This document shows, one piece after another, positions 36,281-45,594 of a stretch of DNA of 64,000 nt (its first letter is position 1; the number at the start of each line of letters is the position of its first letter). Under the pieces are notes generated by a model. The model was not told the origin of the DNA. It saw nothing but the letters and a program-made list of their open reading frames with translations, and searched no databases. The stretch comes from Ruegeria discodermiae (GTDB taxonomy: Bacteria; Pseudomonadota; Alphaproteobacteria; Rhodobacterales; Rhodobacteraceae). Where the stretch lies: NCBI RefSeq assembly GCF_030758345.1, contig NZ_JAVAMO010000002.1:310001-374000 (forward strand), read 5' to 3'. A program made the translations under genes and the position numbers.

Positions 36281-36895
36281 ATGTTCGAAGATTTGAACCC
36301 CATAATTATCTTCCGTATGTCCGAACGATTGTTGCTGACCGGAATCGTCATTGTTGTCGCCTTGGTGATACTTGTCGGGTTCTGGAAAACCGTACAGAAA
36401 GTGACGATCAAGGATGGCGGCCCATTGGGCATTGCAGGCTCAATGGCCTTGTCGACACCGGTATTCGCACTTGCAACGATCATCTTGTACGCATGGGTCA
36501 GCCTCTCTCACCCGATTTCCTATACCGCCGCTTCACCCATGTCGGGGCTTGCGGCCGGTAAGGTCGCAGGCGTTCCAGAAAACCTGTCTGGTCAATTTGT
36601 CGGGTCGGTCAGCACACAGACCAGCGCGGTGGGCGCGACCGAAGTCAGCAGCTACGCGCGCCAGCGCATCCGCCACCAGATTTGGACGCTGAATTGCATC
36701 GCAGACACAACCACCGTACGGGCACCGGCCCAAAGTGATCTGACGGCAATCAAACTCCGCCTCATGCAAGAGGTGTGGCACAGTGACTGGGGCAACAGGG
36801 TTCAATTTGAAAACTGGGCACGCAACCCTTCTGAAGGTGTCACCCCTCCCGCACAGGCACTTGAGTTCTTCAACGGGAGACATACGGGGTGTTGA
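36281..36895 (+). CDS. Uncharacterised inner-membrane protein
   Basis: 204 residues from the ATG at 36281, seven bases after AAAGGA. There are two hydrophobic segments, at about residues 17-36 and 53-75, then about 125 residues of probably periplasmic sequence with two Cys (LNCIAD and the C-terminal HTGC). I do not recognise the family. Its last seven bases overlap the start of an M48 protease gene, so the two are co-translated and may work together, for instance as a membrane anchor or chaperone for the exported protease. Confidence 0.65.
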   Translation: MFEDLNPIIIFRMSERLLLTGIVIVVALVILVGFWKTVQKVTIKDGGPLGIAGSMALSTPVFALATIILYAWVSLSHPISYTAASPMSGLAAGKVAGVPENLSGQFVGSVSTQTSAVGATEVSSYARQRIRHQIWTLNCIADTTTVRAPAQSDLTAIKLRLMQEVWHSDWGNRVQFENWARNPSEGVTPPAQALEFFNGRHTGC

Positions 36896-37818
36896 AATCA
36901 GCCGTTGCCCTTTGTTTCTTTTTCGCCTCGGTCGCCACTGCCGAGGTTGTTTATAGCCCAGCAGATTTGCAGCGTGTACGTGACCGGGCGATCCCGACAA
37001 TCCAGAACGTTATGCGGCAGGATATCGTGCCCCGATTGCCCGATCAGTTTCTTGATCGCGCCAGAAACGTTCAGCTGATTTTTCCCGAACGCGGTCCGGG
37101 CCCCATGTCATTTTACGCAGCGCCGAACAGGCAGGAAATCTATATCCCTTTGACGTCGCTGCGATTTTTTGACGATATCTCGACCCTTCACGCATGGTTT
37201 GAATCCCGCAATTGCCCGCAGGAATATATCCAGACTTACCTGGCCGCACTCCTTCGGGCTGGTGAGGACCTACCCGCGCCCCTCATTGCGTTTGGTCTGG
37301 ATCGTGAAAAACTGTTTGCCGACAACTACACATATGACCTCAGCGGCAAAATCTACTCGTCAGGTGTGCAGTTCATTCTGGCACACGAGCTTGGGCACGT
37401 ATTGCTTGAACACCAACCTGGAACGGGCGGTGCCGAGAGCCGCCGTCAGGAAGCCGAAGCGGATGAGTTTGCGCTGAACCACTTCGCGAGACTGGGCGGC
37501 AATCCGATGGGCATTTTCTGGTACTATCAGGCCGCCTGGTGGCACGATCCGGCAAGCGAAAAAGGTCGACGTGAGAACACCCATCCCATTTCGGCCGCCC
37601 GCATCCGGGCGATGGCCAATCGATTGATTGAGAACCCGCGCGATTTTGCTCATGGAGAGGCTGATCCCGAGCGTGAAGCCAGTCTTGTCCGGCAACTGGG
37701 AATGATGACCGCCGCTTTTGCCGACCTGATTGATGACGACAGTTTTCTGACCTGGATTGCGCCGGCGATGTTCAACGACTTTCCGCTGTCTGACCTGAAA
37801 CAAGCCTGCCCAACCTAA
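36889..37818 (+). CDS. Exported M48-family zinc metalloprotease
   Basis: 309 residues from a GTG at 36889, eight bases after CGGGAGA. Signal peptide MLKSAVALCFFFASVATAE. The zinc site is H166 and H170 with catalytic E167 (HELGHVLLEH), and the third ligand lies in QEAEADEFALNHFAR (E188 or E190), with NTHPISAARIRAM further on. This arrangement is that of M48 (BepA/YfgC- or LoiP-like) periplasmic proteases without membrane helices. It overlaps the upstream membrane-protein gene by seven bases. Substrate unknown. Confidence 0.8.
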   Translation: MLKSAVALCFFFASVATAEVVYSPADLQRVRDRAIPTIQNVMRQDIVPRLPDQFLDRARNVQLIFPERGPGPMSFYAAPNRQEIYIPLTSLRFFDDISTLHAWFESRNCPQEYIQTYLAALLRAGEDLPAPLIAFGLDREKLFADNYTYDLSGKIYSSGVQFILAHELGHVLLEHQPGTGGAESRRQEAEADEFALNHFARLGGNPMGIFWYYQAAWWHDPASEKGRRENTHPISAARIRAMANRLIENPRDFAHGEADPEREASLVRQLGMMTAAFADLIDDDSFLTWIAPAMFNDFPLSDLKQACPT

Positions 37819-38121
37819 GTCTTGCAGCCCCAACAAGTCTCCTTGCGCCTTGAATACGGTGCAACGGGTACATGGGAGTCTGCGGGGCCGATATCGGCCG
37901 CCGCATGATGGAGCTTTGCGAGTGCGCGTTCCAAATGTGGAGGACGCACTTAGTTATTGGCTGCCGGTTGGCAGCTATGTCGATGGGCGAGAGATATCCG
38001 AGCAGCACGATCACCCGGTACCCTATCAAGCGCGGACCTGAACACGTGCGTATTGGTGTGGGCGCAAATCGCCCAACCGTACGAGACGCACTCTCCAGGG
38101 CAGCTCGCAGCGCCCTTTATG
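37819..38121. other. Convergent intergenic region
   Basis: About 300 bases between the M48 gene and aapP, both ending here. A perfect 14-base palindrome (37886-37899, GGCCGATATCGGCC) and a 6-bp hairpin (38059-38075, TGGGCG/CGCCCA) are present, neither with a T-run. Open frames in this stretch have no recognisable motifs and no good ribosome-binding site, so none was called. Confidence 0.5.
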
Positions 38122-38865
38122 TCAATGTGTCAGAACCTGTTCGAGGAAGTTCCTTGTCCGCTCACTCTTCGGACTATCAAAGAAACTTTCAGGATCATCT
38201 TCTTCGATGATCTCACCGGCATCCATGAAAATGATGCGATCAGCAACTTTCCGGGCAAACCCCATTTCGTGTGTGACGCAAATCATCGTCATGCCTTCGT
38301 CAGCCAGACGAACCATGACGTCCAGAACTTCGCCAATCATTTCGGGATCCAGGGCCGAAGTTGGCTCATCGAACAGCAAAATGTCGGGTTTCATGCACAG
38401 CGCACGGGCGATGGCGACCCGCTGCTGCTGGCCACCAGACAACTGACCCGGATATTTCGGAGCCTGATTGGCGATCTGGACCTTTTCCAGATACATCATC
38501 GCTGTGTCTTCCGCTTCTGATTGCGAGATCTTGCGCGCCAGCATCGGGGCAAGGGTGCAATTCTCCAAAATCGTCATATGCGGGAACAGGTTGAAGTGCT
38601 GAAACACCATGCCGACATCCTGCCGCAGCTTGTCGATATTGGGGTCTTCGGCGCTGATCGCGTGACCGTTGATCTCGATCAAACCGGACTGGTGTTCTTC
38701 AAGCTGGTTGATCGTGCGGATCATCGTCGACTTGCCAGACCCCGAGGGTCCGCAGACAACGATTTTCTCACCCTTGCTTACGGTCAGATTAACGTTTTTG
38801 AGGGCGTGGAACGTCCCGTAGTACTTTTCCACCTTGCTTAGTCTGACGGCCGGTGTCTCGGACAT
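38122..38865 (-). CDS. aapP: Amino-acid ABC transporter ATP-binding protein (AapP/GlnQ type)
   Basis: 247 residues. Walker [10 protein letters not shown], signature [15 protein letters not shown], Walker [17 protein letters not shown]-loop VTHEMGFA: a polar-amino-acid importer ATPase. It is the last gene of a seven-gene minus-strand operon (from 46869). No permease or binding-protein gene adjoins it. The matching JQM genes sit about 15 kb away (53442-56750) on the same strand. Both sets are preceded by the same sequence motif, so they likely form one transporter. Confidence 0.85.
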   Translation of the reverse strand: MSETPAVRLSKVEKYYGTFHALKNVNLTVSKGEKIVVCGPSGSGKSTMIRTINQLEEHQSGLIEINGHAISAEDPNIDKLRQDVGMVFQHFNLFPHMTILENCTLAPMLARKISQSEAEDTAMMYLEKVQIANQAPKYPGQLSGGQQQRVAIARALCMKPDILLFDEPTSALDPEMIGEVLDVMVRLADEGMTMICVTHEMGFARKVADRIIFMDAGEIIEEDDPESFFDSPKSERTRNFLEQVLTH

Positions 38866-38879
38866 GGGCGATCTCCCGT

Positions 38880-39224
38880 TCAGGTTTTTATGGCTGCTGT
38901 TACGATGATCTCGACTTTCAATACATCCCGGGCCAGCCGGGCTTCGCCGCAGGCGCGGGCGGGCGCATGGCCCTCGGGCACCCAGGCATCCCAGACGGCG
39001 TTCATTTCGGCAAAATCCGCCATGTCGCGCAGCCAGACGATGGCCTGCAGGATATGTTCGCGATCCGAGCCCGCCTCCGCCAGCAATGCATCAACGCGGG
39101 ACAGGCAGTCCCGGGTTTGCTCGGCGACCGTATCCCCCGCTCCGACCTGACCGCACAGATAGGCCACGCCATTGTGCTTGACGATTTTCGACATCCGCGT
39201 GCCGGTATGAATGCGTTCGATCAT
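38880..39224 (-). CDS. RidA-family enamine/imine deaminase
   Basis: 114 residues. The RidA core is clear: [20 protein letters not shown] near the N-terminus, and R90 in [14 protein letters not shown], the substrate-carboxylate-binding arginine of active deaminases. Such proteins hydrolyse reactive enamines released by PLP lyases, for example 2-aminoacrylate from cysteine. That fits the C-S-lyase-type enzyme in this locus. It overlaps the acyl-CoA synthetase stop by four bases and is followed 14 bases later by aapP. Confidence 0.85.
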   Translation of the reverse strand: MIERIHTGTRMSKIVKHNGVAYLCGQVGAGDTVAEQTRDCLSRVDALLAEAGSDREHILQAIVWLRDMADFAEMNAVWDAWVPEGHAPARACGEARLARDVLKVEIIVTAAIKT

Positions 39225-41122
39225 GACAGTAGCCCCCTGCCCTTCAAAGCGTCGGCAATCTCTTCCAGAATGGCGGGATCGTCGATTGCGGCCGGCATCT
39301 TGAACTCGGCGCGGTCCGCAATCTTCTGCATCGTGCCGCGCAACACCTTGCCAGAGCGTGTCTTGGGAAGACGCTTGACCGGGATCGCCGTTTTGAACGC
39401 GGCAACCGCACCAATCTGTTCCCGCATCAGCAAGACCAGTTCTCTTTCCAGCTCGCTCGCATCACGGTCCGCGCCGTCATTGGTCACATAGAAGCCAAGC
39501 GGCATCTGACCTTTCAGCGCATCGGCGGCACCAACCACCGCACATTCGGCAATGTCCGGGTGCGCCCCGATCACCTCTTCCATCGCGCCGGTCGACAGAC
39601 GGTGGCCTGCAACGTTGATGATGTCATCCGTGCGGGCCATGATGAAGACATAACCGTCTTCATCAATGATCCCCGCATCCGAGGTGGCGTAGTAACCGGG
39701 GAACTCTTCCATATACGAGGATAGGAACCGTTCCGGCGCGCGCCAAAGTGTCGGAAAGCCCGATGGCGGAAGCGGCAGCTTGCAGACGATATTGCCCAGC
39801 GTGCCGGGCGCAACCGCATGGCCTTCATCGTCCAGAACCTGAATGTCATAACCCGGCATCGGCTTGCCGGGTGAGCCGTATTTGACCGGGAACTGCCCCA
39901 GACCCACCGGGTTGCCGGACATGGCCCAGCCTGTTTCCGTCTGCCACCAGTGGTCGATCACTGGGCGATGCAGTTTCTCTTCGGCCCACTGGATCGTCGC
40001 CGGGTCCGAGCGCTCACCAGCCAGAAACAGCGTGCGGAATTTGGACAGGTCGTACTGGCCGATCAACTGGCCCTTCGGGTCCTCTTTCTTGATCGCGCGT
40101 AAGGCCGTTGGCGCGGTGAACAGCGCCGCAACCTCGTGATCCTGAATGACCCGCCAAAAGGCCCCTGCGTCTGGCGTGCCCACCGGCTTGCCTTCATAAA
40201 CAACCGTGGCGCATCCGTGCAGCAGCGGACCGTAGCAGATATAGGAATGTCCAACGACCCAGCCAACGTCTGAGGCGGCCCAGAACACCTCGCCGGGGTT
40301 GATCCCATAGTGGTGTTCCATCGTCCATTTCAGGGCCACCATATGGCCGCCATTGTCGCGCACCACGCCTTTTGGCTGGCCGGTCGTACCCGACGTATAA
40401 AGGATATAAAGCGGATCGGTCGCTTCAAGCGGCACACATTCCGTCATTACCCCGGCATCTTTCGCAGCACCGACCAGTGCGGCATAGTCCAGATCGCGGC
40501 CCGGGGTCAGATGCGCCAGTTCCATCTCGCGCTGCAGGATCAGGCAATGCTCGGGCTTGGTGGTTGCCTCTTCAATCGCCGCATCCAGCAGCGGTTTGTA
40601 GTGCACGATCCGCCCCGGCTCGATCCCGCAGGAGGCCGAGATGATCATCTTGGGTTCCGCATCATTGATCCGCGTGGCCAGTTCATGGGGCGCAAAACCG
40701 CCGAAGACCACCGAATGGATTGCCCCAAGGCGGGCACAGGCCAACATCGCAAACACCGCCTGCGGCACCATCGGCATGTAGATGACAACGCGGTCGTCCT
40801 TGCCCACGCCATGATCACGCATGACCGAGGCCAGCGCGCCGACCTCAGCCTGCAATTCGGCAAAGGTAAAGGTCTGAACCGTGTTGGTTACCGGGCTGTC
40901 ATAGACCAGCGCCTTGCGCGCGCCGTGACCTGCCTCCACATGGCGGTCGACGCAGTTCCAGCAGGTGTTGCAGGTGGCCCCGGCAAACCAGCGCCCATAG
41001 ACGCCCGTGTCGGGGTCAAAGACCTTTTGGGCAGGCGTGAACCAGTCGATCTGCTCGGCGGCCCTGCCCCAGAACGCCTCCGGATTGGCCTGCCAGCTTG
41101 CATAAGCGTCTGCGTAGCTCAT
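39221..41122 (-). CDS. prpE: Propionyl-CoA synthetase-type acyl-CoA ligase
   Basis: 633 residues. AMP-forming ligase: phosphate loop [21 protein letters not shown], adenylate motif [10 protein letters not shown], the [20 protein letters not shown] aspartate region, and the C-terminal lysine segment [15 protein letters not shown]-terminal [19 protein letters not shown] and [10 protein letters not shown] are typical of acetyl/propionyl-CoA synthetases; the 630-residue size favours the propionyl type. It would turn a propionate- or acetate-like end product of this locus into its CoA ester. Both ends overlap neighbours by four bases. Confidence 0.85.
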   Translation of the reverse strand: MSYADAYASWQANPEAFWGRAAEQIDWFTPAQKVFDPDTGVYGRWFAGATCNTCWNCVDRHVEAGHGARKALVYDSPVTNTVQTFTFAELQAEVGALASVMRDHGVGKDDRVVIYMPMVPQAVFAMLACARLGAIHSVVFGGFAPHELATRINDAEPKMIISASCGIEPGRIVHYKPLLDAAIEEATTKPEHCLILQREMELAHLTPGRDLDYAALVGAAKDAGVMTECVPLEATDPLYILYTSGTTGQPKGVVRDNGGHMVALKWTMEHHYGINPGEVFWAASDVGWVVGHSYICYGPLLHGCATVVYEGKPVGTPDAGAFWRVIQDHEVAALFTAPTALRAIKKEDPKGQLIGQYDLSKFRTLFLAGERSDPATIQWAEEKLHRPVIDHWWQTETGWAMSGNPVGLGQFPVKYGSPGKPMPGYDIQVLDDEGHAVAPGTLGNIVCKLPLPPSGFPTLWRAPERFLSSYMEEFPGYYATSDAGIIDEDGYVFIMARTDDIINVAGHRLSTGAMEEVIGAHPDIAECAVVGAADALKGQMPLGFYVTNDGADRDASELERELVLLMREQIGAVAAFKTAIPVKRLPKTRSGKVLRGTMQKIADRAEFKMPAAIDDPAILEEIADALKGRGLLS

Positions 41123-41865
41123 GACATCACATAGTTGAGGCCGAGACGGCCACCATCGACGTAAATTGTCTCACCGGTGACATAGCTGGCCTTCTTCGAG
41201 CACAGAAACGCCACGACGTCCCCAATTTCGCGCGCTGTACCGGGACGACCCAGCGGGGTGCGCGACATGGCCATTTTAAGAGCCTCGGGATTGGCATTCA
41301 CGCCCGCCATCATTTCGGTATCGATTGAACCGGGACCCACCGCATTGACGCGGATGTTCTTCGGGGCCAGCGCCAGTGCAGCAACCTTGGTCAACTGCAT
41401 GATGCCACCCTTGGAGGCGCAATAGGCCGGGATCGCGGGGATCGCGACCTGCGCGTTGATCGACGACATGTTCACAATCGCGCCTTCGATCCCGTTAGCC
41501 ACCATTGTCGCGGCAACCCGCTGAGTGGCCACAAAAACGCCGCGCAGGTTGATGTCCATCACCCGATCAAATGTGGCCAGGTCATATTCCAGGAAATCAC
41601 CGGGCATCGCGACGCCCGCATTGTTCACCAGCGCCGAAACCGGGCCATGTTCGGCTTCGATAGTGTCGAACATGGCGCTGATGGCGTCGGCATCCCCCAT
41701 GTCGCACACCATGCCAACGCCACCCATAGCGGCGGCGGCGCCTTTAACGCTGTCCTGAATATCGACCAGAATGACCTTGTAGCCATCCTCTTTCAGCGCC
41801 TCGGCGCAGGCCAGTCCGATACCCTGTGCGGCACCGGTTACAACTGCAATCGGAGTGTCAGCCAT
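41119..41865 (-). CDS. Short-chain dehydrogenase/reductase
   Basis: 248 residues, classical SDR: cofactor motif TGAAQGIG, NNAG at about 81, catalytic S135 (NMSSINAQ) and Y148-x3-K152 (PAYCASK), and a C-terminal TGETIYVDGGRLGL. The reaction is an alcohol/ketone oxidoreduction with NAD(P), substrate unknown. The stop overlaps the ligase start by four bases. The operon context (hydantoinase, ligase) suggests that it acts on a carbon intermediate of the same pathway. Confidence 0.85.
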   Translation of the reverse strand: MADTPIAVVTGAAQGIGLACAEALKEDGYKVILVDIQDSVKGAAAAMGGVGMVCDMGDADAISAMFDTIEAEHGPVSALVNNAGVAMPGDFLEYDLATFDRVMDINLRGVFVATQRVAATMVANGIEGAIVNMSSINAQVAIPAIPAYCASKGGIMQLTKVAALALAPKNIRVNAVGPGSIDTEMMAGVNANPEALKMAMSRTPLGRPGTAREIGDVVAFLCSKKASYVTGETIYVDGGRLGLNYVMS

Positions 41866-41871
41866 CTGCGT

Positions 41872-43518
41872 TTATCCTTCGAATCCATAATCTTGCTTTG
41901 CCTGTTCGGCGGTGATGAACCCAGAGGCCACATCACCGGCCACCGCGTCACGATCCCTCTGTTCCGGCGCGCCGTAACCGCCGCCGCCGGGCAGGCTGAG
42001 TTTCAGCCGCTGGCCATTCTTGACCAGTTGCCTACCCTTAGAGCGAAGCTTGGTGCCATCCGCCAGTTCTACCGCGCCCGCAGCACCAGCCAGCCCGCCA
42101 TTGCGTCCGCGGGCCGGATTTTTCACCCGGTCGAACATGGCGTTAAAGTAGAAATCATATCCCGCGCGCGGTTCGATCTCGATGGTCTGGCCGAGACCGC
42201 CGCGCAGGGCACCGGCCCCGCCCGAGCCTTCGCGCAGGTCCTTGCGCCAGACGGTGATCGGGCCTACATGTTCGGTCGCTTCAACACTCATGGTCGACAC
42301 GCCCGAGGGGAAGGCCGTGGCGCTCAGCCCGTCAAAGGTTGGGCGCGCACCGGTGCCGCCAGAGTTGAACATTAGTATCTCGTGGTTCGGCAAACCGCTG
42401 TCTGGATCCGAGGCACGTGTGGAGATCTGAATGTTCCACAACGCGCTTGCGCCCTCCGCCGGAACCGTGTCTGGCAACGCTTTGTGCAGCGCACCCAGCA
42501 CCACATCGGGCACCAGATGCCCCACGACATGGCGCACCGAGACCGGTGCAGGGCGTCTCGCGGCCAGAATACAGCCCTCGGGTGCGGTGATCCGAAACGG
42601 CTCCAGTGACCCCGTGTTGTTGGGTACTTCAGGCGCAATCGCGCATTTCAGCGCGTAGCAGGCATAGGCGCGGGTATAGACCTCGGGGCAGTTCACACCG
42701 AACCGGCTCATACCCGATGTGCCCGCGAAATCCGCCAGCAGTTGATCGCCATCGACGCTGAGGGTCACTTCCATTTGGATCGGCGCGTCATAGCCATCGA
42801 CCTGCATCGTCTCGTGATAAGTGCCCGAGGGCACTTTGGCGATGGCCTCCAGCGTCGCCTTGCGGCTGGTCTCGATCACGAAATCCGACAGGGATTGCAG
42901 ATCGTCGATATCGAACTCATCCATCATCGCCTGCAGGCGGCGATCGCCCGCCTCGTTACAAGCGGCCAGCGAGTACATATCGCCCACGGTCTGGTCCGGG
43001 GTGCGCACATTGGCGCGGATCATCTCGATCAGCAGGGGCTGCACCTGACCGCGTTCGGCGAACTTGGTGATCGGGATCAGCAGACCCTCTTCGAACACTT
43101 CGTTACCGTCTGGACCAAAGCCGCGCCCGCCGATGTCGACCACATGCGCGGTGCAGGCGAAATAGCCGATATGCGACCCCTTGCGGAACACAGGGGTCAC
43201 CACGGTGATGTCATGCAGGTGGCCGGTGCCCAGCCACGGATCGTTGGTGATGAAGACATCACCCTCAAACGTGTTCTGAGGCCCGATTTGGGTGGCAAAA
43301 TGCGTGACGCTTTCTGCCATTGCGTTGACGTGGCCCGGTGTGCCGGTCACCGCCTGCGCGATCATCCGCCCCTCACGGTCGAACAGACCCGCCGACAGGT
43401 CGCCTGCCTCACGGACTGAGGTGGAAAAGGCTGTGCGGATCAGCGTTGTGGCCTGTTCTTCTACAACCGCTATCAGGCGGTTCCACATGATCTGGTGATC
43501 GATGTCTGACGCGCCCAT
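41872..43518 (-). CDS. Hydantoinase B/oxoprolinase-family subunit
   Basis: 548 residues. N-terminus DHQIMWNRLIAVVEEQATTLIRTAFSTSVREAGDLSAGLFD is diagnostic of the HyuB/OplaHB subunit. Also typical are ITNDPWLGTGHLHDITVVTPVF and the C-terminal GGGGYGAPEQRD. With the A subunit it forms an ATP-dependent amidohydrolase that opens cyclic imides or lactams such as N-methylhydantoin or 5-oxoproline, or acts as an acetone-carboxylase-like enzyme. The exact substrate is unknown. The two subunit genes are three bases apart, with GGAGG before this start. Confidence 0.85.
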   Translation of the reverse strand: MGASDIDHQIMWNRLIAVVEEQATTLIRTAFSTSVREAGDLSAGLFDREGRMIAQAVTGTPGHVNAMAESVTHFATQIGPQNTFEGDVFITNDPWLGTGHLHDITVVTPVFRKGSHIGYFACTAHVVDIGGRGFGPDGNEVFEEGLLIPITKFAERGQVQPLLIEMIRANVRTPDQTVGDMYSLAACNEAGDRRLQAMMDEFDIDDLQSLSDFVIETSRKATLEAIAKVPSGTYHETMQVDGYDAPIQMEVTLSVDGDQLLADFAGTSGMSRFGVNCPEVYTRAYACYALKCAIAPEVPNNTGSLEPFRITAPEGCILAARRPAPVSVRHVVGHLVPDVVLGALHKALPDTVPAEGASALWNIQISTRASDPDSGLPNHEILMFNSGGTGARPTFDGLSATAFPSGVSTMSVEATEHVGPITVWRKDLREGSGGAGALRGGLGQTIEIEPRAGYDFYFNAMFDRVKNPARGRNGGLAGAAGAVELADGTKLRSKGRQLVKNGQRLKLSLPGGGGYGAPEQRDRDAVAGDVASGFITAEQAKQDYGFEG

Positions 43519-43521
43519 GGT

Positions 43522-45588
43522 TTAAGCCTCCTTCGCCAGCAATAGCAAACTTCCATCGCCCTGTCCCACCGCGCGGTAGCCCGAGGTGACAACGGTGGAG
43601 GTTTCGGATTCAACGATGATCGCGGGGCCTTCGACGGCCTTGCCCGGTGTCATGTTCGACCGTTCAATCTCGCGCGCTTCAACCGATTTGCGCAGGGCAG
43701 CGTCGAAGAATTCCCGCGTCCGCGCCACATCAGCATCCGAACCACTGTTATGGCCTGCAACCGGGTCAGCATCGGGAAGCACCGTCGAGACGGTCAGAAG
43801 CCAGTTGGTAATCTCCACCGCCAGCCCGTCGATGATACGGCCAAAGAGCGTGCGATAGGCATCTTCGAAGGCCTTGAGGATCAGCGACACGTCGCTGTCT
43901 TCAAACTGTTTGTGCGGCAGCACCACCGGGATTTCCCAGCCCTGCCCGGAATAGCGCATCTGCGCGGTCAGGCGGATTTCCGTATCGGCCCCTTTTGCCC
44001 CCTCGTCCACAAAGGCGCGCGCCTCAGCTTCCATCTCGATCAGGGCCGCGTTCACGGCACCGGCGTCGAAATCGTCCAGACGCTGGAACAGCCCGCGTGT
44101 CGCCTCAAAGCTGAAGGGCGCCTTCAGGAAGCCGATGGCCGAACCCACACCAGCGCCCGGCGGGATGATCAGCGCCTTGATCCCCAGCTTTTCACATTGA
44201 CGGCAGGCATGCAGCGGCGCTCCGCCGCCGAAAGCGATCATGGTGAAATGTTCAATGTCGCGCCCGTTTTCGACCGTGTGAACCCGCGCGGCGTTGGCCA
44301 TGTTTTCATCCACCAGTTCGGTGATACCAAAGGCGGCATCCCCGGCAGAGAGGTTCAGTTTCGCGGCGGCCTTCTCGGATTCTGCCATGTGCAGCGGGAT
44401 CGCACCCCCGGCAAAGTTATCCGGGTCCAGACGGCCCAACAGCAGGTTGGCATCGGTCACCGTTGGCTCGGTCCCACCGCGCCCGTAACAGGCCGGTCCG
44501 GGTTCCGACGCCGCCGAGCGCGGCCCCACCTGCAGCCGACCCATACTGTCGACCGAGGCAATCGAACCGCCACCGGCCCCGATCTCGACCATTTCCACAA
44601 CGGGTGTTGAAACAGTCATGCCTGAGCCTTTCTTGAAGCGATAGGTCCGGGCAACTTCGAACGTGTTGGCCGTTTTCGGCGCGCCGTCCTCGATCAGGCA
44701 AATCTTGGCCGTGGTCCCGCCCATATCAAAGCTGAGCACCTTATCCAGCCCATACGCCCGCGCAAAATCAGCCGCAAAGATCGCGCCACCCGCAGGGCCG
44801 GATTCCAGCAGGCGCACCGGCTGTTCCGCTGCGGTTTCGACCGAAATCAACCCGCCGCCCGAATGCAGCATGAAGACCGGCGCCGTTACGCCGGTGTCGC
44901 GCAAACGGGCCACCAGACGACCCAAATAATCGGCGACCTGGGGCTGTACGTAAGCGTTGGCGATCACCGTATTGAACCGGGGCAGTTCGCGCATCTGAGG
45001 CGAGATCACCGAAGACAATGAAATCGACAGCTCCGGCAGCGCCTTGCGCAGCGCCTCACCCATAGCGACCTCATGCGCGTCATTGGCATAGGCGTGCATC
45101 AGACCGATAGCGACCGCTTCGAACCCGCCCGCTTTGATCGTGTCGACCATCGCATTGACTTCGGACAGGTCCAGCGCCAGCAGAACCTCTCCGTCGGGGC
45201 CCATACGTTCGTTCAGGGTGAAGCGGTCCTGACGGGGCACCAGGGGTTTGGGCAGGTTGAGGTTCAGGTCATATTGCTCGAACCGGTTTTCCGAGCGCAT
45301 CTCGATCACGTCCCGAAACCCTTCGGTGGTGATAAAGGCGGTTTTTGCACCCCGCCGTTCGATCAGCGAGTTGGTTACCAAGGTGGTGCCGTGAATGACC
45401 TGTCCGATCTCACCCAGCGCGATATCGGCCTGATCCGCGGCCTTCGCGATCCCGTCCAAAATCGCCTGTTCGGGCTGGCCGTAGTTGGTCAGTACTTTGC
45501 AGGTGGACAGACCGCCCGGATGCTGCAGCGCGACATCCGTAAAGGTTCCACCAATGTCGACGCCGACGCGAAAATCAATCTTGCTCAT
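43522..45588 (-). CDS. Hydantoinase A/oxoprolinase-family ATPase subunit
   Basis: 688 residues. It opens with the actin-like nucleotide-binding motif RVGVDIGGTFTDVAL and has the second ATPase motif VLSFDMGGTTAKICLIEDG with the downstream EIGAGGGSIA, as in HyuA. FGGGAPLHACRQCEKLGIK is a further family segment. It supplies ATP hydrolysis for the HyuAB amidohydrolase. Placed downstream of the FAD oxidoreductase with six bases between, it is expressed in the same operon. In the 5-oxoprolinase family the substrates include sulfur analogues such as 2-oxothiazolidine-4-carboxylate, one possible link to the sulfur enzymes nearby. Confidence 0.85.
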   Translation of the reverse strand: MSKIDFRVGVDIGGTFTDVALQHPGGLSTCKVLTNYGQPEQAILDGIAKAADQADIALGEIGQVIHGTTLVTNSLIERRGAKTAFITTEGFRDVIEMRSENRFEQYDLNLNLPKPLVPRQDRFTLNERMGPDGEVLLALDLSEVNAMVDTIKAGGFEAVAIGLMHAYANDAHEVAMGEALRKALPELSISLSSVISPQMRELPRFNTVIANAYVQPQVADYLGRLVARLRDTGVTAPVFMLHSGGGLISVETAAEQPVRLLESGPAGGAIFAADFARAYGLDKVLSFDMGGTTAKICLIEDGAPKTANTFEVARTYRFKKGSGMTVSTPVVEMVEIGAGGGSIASVDSMGRLQVGPRSAASEPGPACYGRGGTEPTVTDANLLLGRLDPDNFAGGAIPLHMAESEKAAAKLNLSAGDAAFGITELVDENMANAARVHTVENGRDIEHFTMIAFGGGAPLHACRQCEKLGIKALIIPPGAGVGSAIGFLKAPFSFEATRGLFQRLDDFDAGAVNAALIEMEAEARAFVDEGAKGADTEIRLTAQMRYSGQGWEIPVVLPHKQFEDSDVSLILKAFEDAYRTLFGRIIDGLAVEITNWLLTVSTVLPDADPVAGHNSGSDADVARTREFFDAALRKSVEAREIERSNMTPGKAVEGPAIIVESETSTVVTSGYRAVGQGDGSLLLLAKEA

Positions 45589-45594
45589 GGGTCT

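Noticed and set aside
38059-38075. Hairpin after aapP as an intrinsic terminator
   Set aside because: Only a 6-bp stem with no T-run on the minus strand; noted in the intergenic entry instead.
37872-38210. 112-codon plus-strand open frame between the M48 gene and aapP
   Set aside because: It runs into aapP on the other strand, has no recognised family and lacks a convincing ribosome-binding site.
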